Assembly (NCBI GenBank): GCA_944474755.1
Contig: OX104112.1
Span: 21,416,460-21,480,459, forward strand
Length of the DNA: 64,000 bases
Source: Limnoperna fortunei
Lineage: Eukaryota; Mollusca; Bivalvia; Mytilida; Modiolidae
Direction of reading: 5' to 3'
The stretch's first letter is position 1; each line of letters begins with the position of its first letter. The notes beneath the pieces were generated by a model that had not been told where the DNA came from, ran no database searches, and saw nothing but the letters and a program-made list of their open reading frames with translations. The position numbers and the translations under genes were made by a program. Positions 23,424 to 36,036 of the stretch are shown one piece after another.

Positions 23424-24394
23424 TTTGACCTGCCATACTTGTATAGCATTCGGAATCTGTAGTGTTTTGCTAATATGCATGTATATACTAGAATTAAAAG
23501 CAACAAACGTTTATAAAAATATAAAGTGTAAATTATGTGTAAACAGTTAAAATTTAGTTACATGAAGGTATTCTTATATAATTTGTGAAAAAACTTGGAG
23601 TTCTGCGTTCCAAGAGATTTTATATCTTCAGTTGACAATTATTTCCACGGAGGAATGTGTTGCCATACCAATGTGAAATTAGTCTTTGAATTAAACAGGT
23701 AGTCCGGTGCCCGCTGCGTGTTGGATCAAGTCTGGGCCTCTAAAACGCAGAACTATGGACGCCCAGCTGGCGTGTGCCAAGAAATAAGATGTTAAATTAT
23801 TTTGATAATAAAAATTGCCGGAGATGGATGTTATTCATTTATTTTAACTGGCCATATCATAAATTGTTGCAAAAACAACGGTTACCATAAAAGAAATGTA
23901 AAATAAAACTGATGCCGGTAGTTCAATAAATTTTGTAACCAGTCTTAGTTAAGGTGGGTCCGGTATGACTGGTGCCTTTATTAACATAAATGGTTGCAGA
24001 AAATTAAGGTGTATTCATTCCTGGGAATACAGAACAATAATATATGTTAAAAGAAAATGTGGACAAAATACAAATACGAATACAAATATTTACTAGCACA
24101 AACTCATGGTACAGTACATGTTAAGGCACAACAATTTAAAGGATCAATACAAAGTGTGTTATACAAATGTAATACAATTCTTTACATTAATTGTATTCAT
24201 TATTATATTATATAGTATACAGATGATATAACCAATTAAAATTACGTTTTATATGATACAACTTCTTAATTCAAAACATTCTAAAATAAATGTAGCAGTA
24301 AGTTTTAGACAAATTCAGATTTGCTATTCAACAAAAAGCATAATAGGGATTTGTTAAAAGATTTGTGATTAAACTTTGATTTTCTTAAGAAATG
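23424..24394. other. No gene recognised
   Basis: AT-rich. The part next to 24,395 is probably the untranslated tail of the minus-strand LINE. Confidence 0.4.
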
Positions 24395-25640
24395 TACTTC
24401 TTATCAGCTTATAATGTTTGCAATGCAACAGAAAGTGTTCTTCATTTTCAATTTCTCCTGCATTGCAAACTAGACAGTTTCCATCTTTTCTATTTAGTTT
24501 TTGGTATCTTCCCTTTCCTATCATTAGAGTATGAGCACTGAAACGAATTTTACAAAGAGCAGCCCTGTCTTTAGCTTTCTTTAAGATATCTAAATAGCGA
24601 GATCTGCATGCTATTTAAAAACAAAAAATTTGAAAAAATTCTAGTTTTGAAGATGTGTCTTATAAGTGTATTTTGATTTTGGAGATTTTGATCATTTAAT
24701 CTAATTTTTAGTTGATTTAAGTATTGTTTAAGTGAGCTTAAATCATGATTTAGAAAGGAAAAACCTAAATTATTTAATACTGTTTTCAGTTTGATAAACC
24801 AATTGGTTGAGTGAACAGAATTTTCAAAAATAGTTTTTACTAAAGAATTTTCCGAGTCTATTATTCTAGATATTTGATGCTCGAGTACAGAATTTTACTT
24901 TTTAAGGGAAGTTGACATAGTTCAGCTCGACATGCATCATTAGTAGCTTTGCAATGTACACCTAGAATTTCTTTTATAAATTAAGATGTAATTTTTCAAA
25001 TGGTTCAGTATCTTTAAAGGTGGAGAAAATACCCCATATTTAACTGCAGTATGTGATAATGGGTAAAATTAGTGTATCAAAGAGTTTTTCTAACAATTTG
25101 CAAGGGTTATTTAATCCAATTAGCTTTTTAATTTTCAAAATATGCTCTTTGGGTTTTTCCATCAATGTGTTAATAGCTAGATTAAAGTTGCCATTACATT
25201 TTATTAAAATGCCTAGATAACAGTACTGAGATACTGTTTCTAGATATATACATTTTTATATTTTAATTGTTTTAAAAAGGTTTTACCATTCGAATTAAAT
25301 ACTACTACTTTGGATTTATCAGTATTTACATGTTAATGCCATATTGAACAGTATTCCTGCATGGCATTGAGACAGTTTTGCAACCCTTCCTTACTCTGAG
25401 ATATTAGTACAATATCATCAGCATAAAGAAGAATGCTTACTCTAATACCACCCAAGACCACTGGGTAATATATGTTGTTTTCAGTTTTTTTTTGTTATAT
25501 CATCTATAAAAAAGGAGAAGAGGACTCCAAACATCACCTTGTTTAACACCACTTTCAGATATAAATGGCTCACTTAGATCATTTGAAAATTTAGTTTTAC
25601 ATAGTATCAGTATACATGGAGTATATAATTTTAAATAGTT
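24395..25640 (-). pseudogene. Decayed LINE ORF2 (second lineage)
   Basis: On the minus strand, scattered over several frames, the order is SESGVKQGDVWSPLL (near 25,560), LLYADDIVLISQSKEGLQN (near 25,420), KSKVVVFNSNGK (near 25,300), then RFSAHTLMIGKGRYQKL and NCLVCNAGEIENEEHFLLHC (24,440-24,550). These are the polymerase loop, the Y-A-D-D active site and the C-terminal Cys/His segment of a LINE. Multiple stops, frameshifts and lost sequence show it is old. The motif wording differs from the element at 6 kb, so at least two lineages have been active. Confidence 0.85.
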
Positions 25641-25673
25641 CATTAGGAGTGTTATGTTTTAACAGTTTCACAA

Positions 25674-25780
25674 ATCATGTGTTTAAGGAATACTAGAGCG
25701 AAAGCAACAACAGCCAACAACTATACTAGTCAGTCTTCCTTCGATAAAGGAATTTAATGCTGAATACATTAAATTCACTT
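25674..25780 (+). repeat. Segment C, second copy (identical)
   Basis: All 107 bases match 15,473-15,579, from ATCATGTGTTTAAGG to AAATTCACTT. Confidence 0.95.
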
Positions 25781-25782
25781 AA

Positions 25783-26013
25783 AAGCAAAACTTATTACAG
25801 TTATACTCAAGACTGCGTATACGAGCAAAATTTATTGCGATTACACGCAAATATTGCATTTAAACACAAAACTTACTGTGATTAAAGGCAAAATTTAAAC
25901 GCAATTAGTTTAAACGCAAAAGTCTTTCGAATAAACGCTTTCATTGCGAATTATCACACTCTTTTACGTTTTAACGTTGCAAATAAACGCAACACTTATT
26001 GCGATTAAACACA
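25783..26013 (+). repeat. Degenerate ~22-bp repeat
   Basis: Diverged copies of a unit like GCAAAACTTATTGCGATTAAAC follow each other, for example at 25,829, 25,866 and 25,990. A related TTTAAACGCAAAATATTG occurs at 14,706. The unit is rich in the palindrome GTTTAAAC and in TTGCGATTA. Confidence 0.55.
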
Positions 26014-26054
26014 TTAACTTGTTTTTTATTGTAGTTACTACTATGTACATACCC

Positions 26055-26260
26055 TGGAACGATTACAAATCTGGATTTAGACAAACATATACAATACTGA
26101 ACAAAAACCATAAACACAAAAGCCAAAAGAGAGTTACCCGATCTACGAAAAACCATTTGGGTACTTGGGTGCTCCGGATGAGTAAGTAGTGCCTTCTTTT
26201 GATGTGTCATTCCCAGGAAAATAGTCAAATCCAAGAAAAGGAGAATACCTAAAATTTTAA
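26055..26260 (+). repeat. ~200-235-bp dispersed repeat
   Basis: Shares GACAAACA, AGAGAGT(T/A)ACCCGA, GGTGCTCCGGA(T/C)GAGTAAG and AAGTCAAATCCAAGAA with 37,195-37,430. Short frames on both strands here are by-products of the repeat. Confidence 0.75.
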
Positions 26261-26719
26261 GTTCAGAAGTTTACATTTTCAAACATAACCTCTACTTTCC
26301 TTTTCTGACAACGATGCCCTTGTGTCTTTTCGGCAATAATAATCGATGTCGTCGCGATACAACTGAATTTGCTTCATTTTGAAATCGAAACTACATTTCT
26401 CACTTTGTAAATGCCTTTATTGTGGTCGCTTTTAAAACACCTTTCCATTATTCTTGCAATATTATTTTTAATTCTGAACCCCTTTTCTAAATTCGATTCC
26501 CTAATTGTAATCTTCTTTTAGCAAGAAGAACTAATTAAAATTTAAAAAAAAATAAAATGTAAATATGAAAGAAGATTATTATGACTAATTTTCATTTATA
26601 AACTTCGCTTTCACCATAGAAAACAATAGAAGATGTGTTTGTTCGCTAGCTATTACTAATTTGTTCTCCAGCCTTTAAAATCTTATGGTAACATTCTGTC
26701 ATTCGACGGGTGTGAAGTT

Positions 26720-26845
26720 AGCAGTGGGTTCGATATTCGATATTCGACATTCGAATATCGAACTCGCTGCTAGCAGTGGGTTCGATATTCGAAATTCTAT
26801 TATCGAACTTGCTGCTAGCAGTAGGTTCGATATTCGATATTAATA
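26720..26845 (+). repeat. Palindrome-rich tandem repeat, 2.5 copies
   Basis: AGCAGTGGGTTCGATATTCG is followed by further TTCGA and ATCGAA words and a GCTGCT end. The block is repeated at 26,776 and partly at 26,818. The TTCGATATTCGAA motif is self-complementary at its core. Confidence 0.75.
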
Positions 26846-26914
26846 AATACACTTTATCAAATACAAGATAAAAAGATGTATTATATTGCTATACATACTA
26901 CCTAGGGGAATTTT

Positions 26915-26985
26915 ATACATCTGGAAAGGTTTGGCATGTAAGGGAACCCAACAGCGTCAAATTTGAATATCGAACTGGTAAATAA
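26915..26985 (+). repeat. Diverged single monomer of the 187-bp satellite
   Basis: CATGTAAGGGAACCCAACAG and TTTGAATATCGAACTGGTAA correspond to the GGTATGTAAGGGAGCCCAACAG...GAATATCGAAATGGTAA part of the satellite. Its CCCAACAG wording is that of the right-hand array and of the inner edge of the left array, so it may reflect the ancestral form. Confidence 0.75.
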
Positions 26986-27741
26986 TCAGTTACATGTGAA
27001 TACGCACGTGTATGCCGAGAAATAACCTCCAAGTTTTTTTATTCATAGCTATCCTGCTGTGGTCATTAGTGTTAATTAATATGCATAAGGCTTATCTGTA
27101 GAAAACTATATGTCTTCGTTACTCAACGGAGGCAATACATTTTTTGCCGTTGTAATTTTTTATGAGTTAATTTTGAAAGTTAAAGAAAGGTCCTGTAAGA
27201 ACACATTTAGCACAAGGTATCGTGCTTTATACGATAGTGACTTACAAATACGAAAACTTGGTAAACGGACTGTTATTTCTCGCCAGTGATTGTATACCAC
27301 TTTTCATTTTTAATAGAAAACTGGCTATAAACGGAAAAAGAACACACCCCCACCGAGAATGTCAGCTAGCATATACTTTGAGCTTATCTCCCTTTCCATT
27401 GATGTCTTTCTTTTTTTCTTTTTTTCTGTTTTAACGGTATATTTTGTATTTCGGTGTGTTTTCTTAACTGCCAGGACTGCTAAATTTTGATTTTATTAAA
27501 AACCAGAATAATTGTTGATATGATGTCACGTGACTTGCCTTTATATTACCGCGGAGATAGGTTTATATTTTCTTTTCTAGGGAGACCGTCGTCGGTTATG
27601 GACATATATTGATTGAAGCACGAGCGTGGAATAATAATAAATGTTAATTAAAGGGCGTCGCGGATGACTGTAGTCGGAGATTTTGACAACGTAACGTTTC
27701 AAGAATTTCTCAACAACAACAAAATTACGTCGAAAATTGTC
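26986..27741. other. No gene recognised
   Basis: Unique-looking spacer before the left satellite array. The 70-codon frame at 27,222-27,434 ends in a low-complexity Phe/Ser tract and is not supported. Confidence 0.4.
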
Positions 27742-30700
27742 GGAAATGGTAAAAAATCACTTAAGTGCGAATATGCGAACCTCGGGACCACCCCTTCATC
27801 CTCTTTCAATCTTCATGAAACTTGGTAAAACAGTTGGCATTATATAGCTATAGATGCTGTCAAAAGGAATTTAAGGCATCTGGACGGGTTCGGTATGTAA
27901 GGGAGGCCAAGAGCATCAATTTGAATATCGAAATGGTAAAAAATCACTTAAGTGCGAATATGCGAACCTCGGGACCACCCCTTCATCCTCTTTCAATCTT
28001 CATGAAACTTGGTAAAACAGTTGGCATTATATAGCTATAGATGCTGTCAAAAGGAATTTAAGGCATCTGGACGGGTTCGGTATGTAAGGGAGGCCAAGAG
28101 CATCAATTTGAATATCGAAATGGTAAAAAATCACTTAAGTGCGAATATGCGAACCTCGGGACCACCCCTTCATCCTCTTTCAATCTTCATGAAACTTGGT
28201 AAAACAGTTGGCATTATATAGCTATAGATGCTGTCAAAAGGAATTTAAGGCATCTGGACGGGTTCGGTATGTAAGGGAGGCCAAGAGCATCAATTTGAAT
28301 ATCGAAATGGTAAAAAATCACTTAAGTGCGAATATGCGAACCTCGGGACCACCCCTTCATCCTCTTTCAATCTTCATGAAACTTGGTAAAACAGTTGGCA
28401 TTATATAGCTATAGATGCTGTCAAAAGGAATTTAAGGCATCTGGACGGGTTCGGTATGTAAGGGAGGCCAAGAGCATCAATTTGAATATCGAAATGGTAA
28501 AAAATCACTTAAGTGCGAATATGCGAACCTCGGGACCACCCCTTCATCCTCTTTCAATCTTCATGAAACTTGGTAAAACAGTTGGCATTATATAGCTATA
28601 GATGCTGTCAAAAGGAATTTAAGGCATCTGGACGGGTTCGGTATGTAAGGGAGGCCAAGAGCATCAATTTGAATATCGAAATGGTAAAAAATCACTTAAG
28701 TGCGAATATGCGAACCTCGGGACCACCCCTTCATCCTCTTTCAATCTTCATGAAACTTGGTAAAACAGTTGGCATTATATAGCTATAGATGCTGTCAAAA
28801 GGAATTTAAGGCATCTGTACGGGTTCGGTATGTAAGGGAGGCCAAGAGCATCAATTTGAATATCGAAATGGTAAAAAATCACTTAAGTGCGAATATGCGA
28901 ACCTCGGGACCACCCCTTCATCCTCTTTCAATCTTCATGAAACTTGGTAAAACAGTTGGCATTATATAGCTATAGATGCTGTCAAAAGGAATTTAAGGCA
29001 TCTGGACGGGTTCGGTATGTAAGGGAGGCCAAGAGCATCAATTTGAATATCGAAATGGTAAAAAATCACTTAAGTGCGAATATGCGAACCTCGGGACCAC
29101 CCCTTCATCCTCTTTCAATCTTCATGAAACTTGGTAAAACAGTTGGCATTATATAGCTATAGATGCTGTCAAAAGGAATTTAAGGCATCTGGACGGGTTC
29201 GGTATGTAAGGGAGGCCAAGAGCATCAATTTGAATATCGAAATGGTAAAAAATCACTTAAGTGCGAATATGCGAACCTCGGGACCACCCCTTCATCCTCT
29301 TTCAATCTTCATGAAACTTGGTAAAACAGTTGGCATTATATAGCTATAGATGCTGTCAAAAGGAATTTAAGGCATCTGGACGGGTTCGGTATGTAAGGGA
29401 GGCCAAGAGCATCAATTTGAATATCGAAATGGTAAAAAATCACTTAAGTGCGAATATGCGAACCTCGGGACCACCCCTTCATCCTCTTTCAATCTTCATG
29501 AAACTTGGTAAAACAGTTGGCATTATATAGCTATAGATGCTGTCAAAAGGAATTTAAGGCATCTGGACGGGTTCGGTATGTAAGGGAGGCCAAGAGCATC
29601 AATTTGAATATCGAAATGGTAAAAAATCACTTAAGTGCGAATATGCGAACCTCGGGACCACCCCTTCATCCTCTTTCAATCTTCATGAAACTTGGTAAAA
29701 CAGTTGGCATTATATAGCTATAGATGCTGTCAAAAGGAATTTAAGGCATCTGTACGGGTTCGGTATGTAAGGGAGGCCAAGAGCATCAATTTGAATATCG
29801 AAATGGTAAAAAATCACTTAAGTGCGAATATGCGAACCTCGGGACCACCCCTTCATCCTCTTTCAATCTTCATGAAACTTGGTAAAACAGTTGGCATTAT
29901 ATAGCTATAGATGCTGTCAAAAGGAATTTAAGGCATCTGGACGGGTTCGGTATGTAAGGGAGGCCAAGAGCATCAATTTGAATATCGAAATGGTAAAAAA
30001 TCACTTAAGTGCGAATATGCGAACCTCGGGACCACCCCTTCATCCTCTTTCAATCTTCATGAAACTTGGTAAAACAGTTGGCATTATATAGCTATAGATG
30101 CTGTCAAAAGGAATTTAAGGCATCTGGACGGGTTCGGTATGTAAGGGAGGCCAAGAGCATCAATTTGAATATCGAAATGGTAAAAAATCACTTAAGTGCG
30201 AATATGCGAACCTCGGGACCACCCCTTCATCCTCTTTCAATCTTCATGAAACTTGGTAAAACAGTTGGCATTATATAGCTATAGATGCTGCCAAAAGGAA
30301 TTTAAGGCATCTGGACGGGTTCGGTATGTAAGGGAGGCCAAGAGCATCAATTTGAATATCGAAATGGTAAAAAATCACTTAAGTGCGAATATGCGAACCT
30401 CGGGACCACCCCTTCATCCTCTTTCAATCTTCATGAAACTTGGTAAAACAGTTGGCATTATATAGCTATAGATGCTGTCAAAAGGAATTTAAGGCATCTG
30501 GACGGGTTCGGTATGTAAGGGAGGCCAAGAGCATCAATTTGAATATCGAAATGGTAAAAAATCACTTAAGTGCGAATATGCGAACCTCGGGACCACCCCT
30601 TCATCCTCTTTCAATCTTCATGAAACTTGGTAAAACAGTTGGCATTATATAGCTATAGATGCTGTCAAAAGGAATTTAAGGCATCTGGACGGGTTCGGTA

Positions 30701-33700
30701 TGTAAGGGAGGCCAAGAGCATCAATTTGAATATCGAAATGGTAAAAAATCACTTAAGTGCGAATATGCGAATCTCGGGACCACCCCTTCATCCTCTTTCA
30801 ATCTTCATGAAACTTGGTAAAACAGTTGGCATTATATAGCTATAGATGCTGTCAAAAGGAATTTAAGGCATCTGGACGGGTTCGGTATGTAAGGGAGGCC
30901 AAGAGCATCAATTTGAATATCGAAATGGTAAAAAATCACTTAAGTGCGAATATGCGAACCTCGGGACCACCCCTTCATCCTCTTTCAATCTTCATGAAAC
31001 TTGGTAAAACAGTTGGCATTATATAGCTATAGATGCTGTCAAAAGGAATTTAAGGCATCTGTACGGGTTCGGTATGTAAGGGAGGCCAAGAGCATCAATT
31101 TGAATATCGAAATGGTAAAAAATCACTTAAGTGCGAATATGCGAACCTCGGGACCACCCCTTCATCCTCTTTCAATCTTCATGAAACTTGGTTAAACAGT
31201 TGGCATTATATAGCTATAGATGCTGTCAAAAGGAATTTAAGGCATCTGGACGGGTTCGGTATGTAAGGGAGGCCAAGAGCATCAATTTGAATATCGAAAT
31301 GGTAAAAAATCACTTAAGTGCGAATATGCGAACCTCGGGACCACCCCTTCATCCTCTTTCAATCTTCATGAAACTTGGTAAAACAGTTGGCATTATATAG
31401 CTATAGATGCTGTCAAAAGGAATTTAAGGCATCTGGACGGGTTCGGTATGTAAGGGAGGTCAAGAGCATCAATTTGAATATCGAAATGGTAAAAAATCAC
31501 TTAAGTGCGAATATGCGAACCTCGGGACCACCCCTTCATCCTCTTTCAATCTTCATGAAACTTGGTAAAACAGTTGGCATTATATAGCTATAGATGCTGT
31601 CAAAAGGAATTTAAGGCATCTGGACGGGTTCGGTATGTAAGGGAGGCCAAGAGCATCAATTTGAATATCGAAATGGTAAAAAATCACTTAAGTGCGAATA
31701 TGCGAACCTCGGGACCACCCCTTCATCCTCTTTCAATCTTCATGAAACTTGGTAAAACAGTTGGCATTATATAGCTATAGATGCTGTCAAAAGGAATTTA
31801 AGGCATCTGGACGGGTTCGGTATGTAAGGGAGGCCAAGAGCATCAATTTGAATATCGAAATGGTAAAAAATCACTTAAGTGCGAATATGCGAACCTCGGG
31901 ACCACCCCTTCATCCTCTTTCAATCTTCATGAAACTTGGTAAAACAGTTGGCATTATATAGCTATAGATGCTGTCAAAAGGAATTTAAGGCATCTGGACG
32001 GGTTCGGTATGTAAGGGAGGCCAAGAGCATCAATTTGAATATCGAAATGGTAAAAAATCACTTAAGTGCGAATATGCGAACCTCGGGACCACCCCTTCAT
32101 CCTCTTTCAATCTTCATGAAACTTGGTAAAACAGTTGGCATTATATAGCTATAGATGCTGTCAAAAGGAATTTAAGGCATCTGTACGGGTTCGGTATGTA
32201 AGGGAGGCCAAGAGCATCAATTTGAATATCGAAATGGTAAAAAATCACTTAAGTGCGAATATGCGAACCTCGGGACCACCCCTTCATCCTCTTTCAATCT
32301 TCATGAAACTTGGTAAAACAGTTGGCATTATATAGCTATAGATGCTGTCAAAAGGAATTTAAGGCATCTGGACGGGTTCGGTATGTAAGGGAGGCCAAGA
32401 GCATCAATTTGAATATCGAAATGGTAAAAAATCACTTAAGTGCGAATATGCGAACCTCGGGACCACCCCTTCATCCTCTTTCAATCTTCATGAAACTTGG
32501 TAAAACAGTTGGCATTATATAGCTATAGATGCTGTCAAAAGGAATTTAAGGCATCTGGACGGGTTCGGTATGTAAGGGAGGCCAAGAGCATCAATTTGAA
32601 TATCGAAATGGTAAAAAATCACTTAAGTGCGAATATGCGAACCTCGGGACCACCCCTTCATCCTCTTTCAATCTTCATGAAACTTGGTAAAACAGTTGGC
32701 ATTATATAGCTATAGATGCTGTCAAAAGGAATTTAAGGCATCTGGACGGGTTCGGTATGTAAGGGAGGCCAAGAGCATCAATTTGAATATCGAAATGGTA
32801 AAAAATCACTTAAGTGCGAATATGCGAACCTCGGGACCACCCCTTCATCCTCTTTCAATCTTCATGAAACTTGGTAAAACAGTTGGCATTATATAGCTAT
32901 AGATGCTGTCAAAAGGAATTTAAGGCATCTGGACGGGTTCGGTATGTAAGGGAGGCCAAGAGCATCAATTTGAATATCGAAATGGTAAAAAATCACTTAA
33001 GTGCGAATATGCGAACCTCGGGACCACCCCTTCATCCTCTTTCAATCTTCATGAAACTTGGTAAAACAGTTGGCATTATATAGCTATAGATGCTGTCAAA
33101 AGGAATTTAAGGCATCTGGACGGGTTCGGTATGTAAGGGAGGCCAAGAGCATCAATTTGAATATCGAAATGGTAAAAAATCACTTAAGTGCGAATATGCG
33201 AATCTCGGGACCACCCCTTCATCCTCTTTCAATCTTCATGAAACTTGGTAAAACAGTTGGCATTATATAGCTATAGATGCTGTCAAAAGGAATTTAAGGC
33301 ATCTGGACGGGTTCGGTATGTAAGGGAGGCCAAGAGCATCAATTTGAATATCGAAATGGTAAAAAATCACTTAAGTGCGAATATGCGAACCTCGGGACCA
33401 CCCCTTCATCCTCTTTCAATCTTCATGAAACTTGGTAAAACAGTTGGCATTATATAGCTATAGATGCTGTCAAAAGGAATTTAAGGCATCTGTACGGGTT
33501 CGGTATGTAAGGGAGGCCAAGAGCATCAATTTGAATATCGAAATGGTAAAAAATCACTTAAGTGCGAATATGCGAACCTCGGGACCACCCCTTCATCCTC
33601 TTTCAATCTTCATGAAACTTGGTTAAACAGTTGGCATTATATAGCTATAGATGCTGTCAAAAGGAATTTAAGGCATCTGGACGGGTTCGGTATGTAAGGG

Positions 33701-35763
33701 AGGCCAAGAGCATCAATTTGAATATCGAAATGGTAAAAAATCACTTAAGTGCGAATATGCGAACCTCGGGACCACCCCTTCATCCTCTTTCAATCTTCAT
33801 GAAACTTGGTAAAACAGTTGGCATTATATAGCTATAGATGCTGTCAAAAGGAATTTAAGGCATCTGGACGGGTTCGGTATGTAAGGGAGGCCAAGAGCAT
33901 CAATTTGAATATCGAAATGGTAAAAAATCACTTAAGTGCGAATATGCGAACCTCGGGACCACCCCTTCATCCTCTTTCAATCTTCATGAAACTTGGTAAA
34001 ACAGTTGGCATTATATAGCTATAGATGCTGTCAAAAGGAATTTAAGGCATCTGGACGGGTTCGGTATGTAAGGGAGGCCAAGAGCATCAATTTGAATATC
34101 GAAATGGTAAAAAATCACTTAAGTGCGAATATGCGAACCTCGGGACCACCCCTTCATCCTCTTTCAATCTTCATGAAACTTAGTAAAACAGTTGGCATTA
34201 TATAGCTATAGATGCTGTCAAAAGGAATTTAAGGCATCTGGACGGGTTCGGTATGTAAGGGAGGCCAAGAGCATCAATTTGAATATCGAAATGGTAAAAA
34301 ATCACTTAAGTGCGAATATGCGAACCTCGGGACCACCCCTTCATCCTCTTTCAATCTTCATGAAACTTGGTAAAACAGTTGGCATTATATAGCTATAGAT
34401 GCTGTCAAAAGGAATTTAAGGCATCTGGACGGGTTCGGTATGTAAGGGAGGCCAAGAGCATCAATTTGAATATCGAAATGGTAAAAAATCACTTAAGTGC
34501 GAATATGCGAACCTCGGGACCACCCCTTCATCCTCTTTCAATCTTCATGAAACTTGGTAAAACAGTTGGCATTATATAGCTATAGATGCTGTCAAAAGGA
34601 ATTTAAGGCATCTGGACGGGTTCGGTATGTAAGGGAGGCCAAGAGCATCAATTTGAATATCGAAATGGTAAAAAATCACTTAAGTGCGAATATGCGAACC
34701 TCGGGACCACCCCTTCATCCTCTTTCAATCTTCATGAAACTTGGTAAAACAGTTGGCATTATATAGCTATAGATGCTGTCAAAAGGAATTTAAGGCATCT
34801 GGACGGGTTCGGTATGTAAGGGAGGCCAAGAGCATCAATTTGAATATCGAAATGGTAAAAAATCACTTAAGTGCGAATATGCGAACCTCGGGACCACCCC
34901 TTCATCCTCTTTCAATCTTCATGAAACTTGGTAAAACAGTTGGCATTATATAGCTATAGATGCTGTCAAAAGGAATTTAAGGCATCTGTACGGGTTCGGT
35001 ATGTAAGGGAGGCCAAGAGCATCAATTTGAATATCGAAATGGTAAAAAATCACTTAAGTGCGAATATGCGAACCTCGGGACCACCCCTTCATCCTCTTTC
35101 AATCTTCATGAAACTTGGTAAAACAGTTGGCATTATATAGCTATAGATGCTGTCAAAAGGAATTTAAGGCATCTGGACGGGTTCGGTATGTAAGGGAGGC
35201 CAAGAGCATCAATTTGAATATCGAAATGGTAAAAAATCACTTAAGTGCGAATATGCGAACCTCGGGACCACCCCTTCATCCTCTTTCAATCTTCATGAAA
35301 CTTGGTAAAACAGTTGGCATTATATAGCTATAGATGCTGTCAAAAGGAATTTAAGGCATCTGGACGGGTTCGGTATGTAAGGGAGGCCAAGAGCATCAAT
35401 TTGAATATCGAAATGGTAAAAAATCACTTAAGTGCGAATATGCGAACCTCGGGACCACCCCTTCATCCTCTTTCAATCTTCATGAAACTTGGTAAAACAG
35501 TTGGCATTATATAGCTATAGATGCTGTCAAAAGGAATTTAAGGCATCTGGACGGGTTCGGTATGTAAGGGAGGCCAAGAGCATCAATTTGAATATCGAAA
35601 TGGTAAAAAATCACTTAAGTGCGAATATGCGAACCTCGGGACCACCCCTTCATCCTCTTTCAATCTTCATGAAACTTGGCAAAACAGTTGGCATTATATA
35701 GCTATAGATGCTGTCAAAAGGAATTTAAGGCATCTGGATGGGTTCGGTATGTAAGGGAGCCCA
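27742..35763 (+). repeat. 187-bp satellite, left array (~43 copies)
   Basis: Head-to-tail monomers of 187 bp are nearly identical throughout. Sparse variants include CTGTACGG for CTGGACGG (monomers near 28,815, 29,750, 31,060, 32,182, 33,491 and 34,987), AATCTCGGG for AACCTCGGG (near 30,770 and 33,201) and GGTTAAAC for GGTAAAAC (31,191 and 33,622). The last monomer (35,676-35,763) carries GAGCCCAACAG and CTGGATGG, the wording of the right-hand array, whereas the interior has GAGGCCAAGAG. Each monomer contains a 70-codon frame, but 187 is not a multiple of 3, so no continuous protein exists. Confidence 0.98.
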
Positions 35764-35870
35764 ACAGCATCAATTTGAAGATCGAAAATATAAATCGAAC
35801 TATGGTTACAACTCGTGTTTCCTTATATAAATATACAGGTATAAGTACTGTAGATTGTTCCACGATATGG

Positions 35871-35998
35871 TTTATATTGGGTGATAGATTTGCATTTTGA
35901 TGTTTCGGAGCACATCGTTGTTTTCCGAATAAGTATTCCGAACAATAAAAAGTAGCTCGATTTTCATGGTAGCAAAAATTAATACGACACTGCCTTAA
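35871..35998 (+). repeat. Inner inverted flank A (left)
   Basis: Runs from TTTATATTGGGTG to GACACTGCCTTAA and matches the reverse complement of 39,893-40,022, sharing GATGTTTCGGAGCACATC and AGTAGCTCGATTTTCATGG. A shorter shared word, ACTCGTGTTTCC, lies between A and the satellite on both sides (35,811 and 40,534). Confidence 0.92.
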
Positions 35999-36036
35999 AA
36001 AAAAGGAAACGCATAGTGGGTGTTTGCTTATTTTAT

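Noticed and set aside
27822..35900. Forty-three tandem 70-codon frames that look like a multigene family or peptide-repeat array
   Set aside because: They are the same satellite monomer translated again and again. Starts are TTG, each frame overlaps the next in a different phase (187 is not divisible by 3), and there is no splice or promoter context. Conservation follows the DNA monomer, not the protein.
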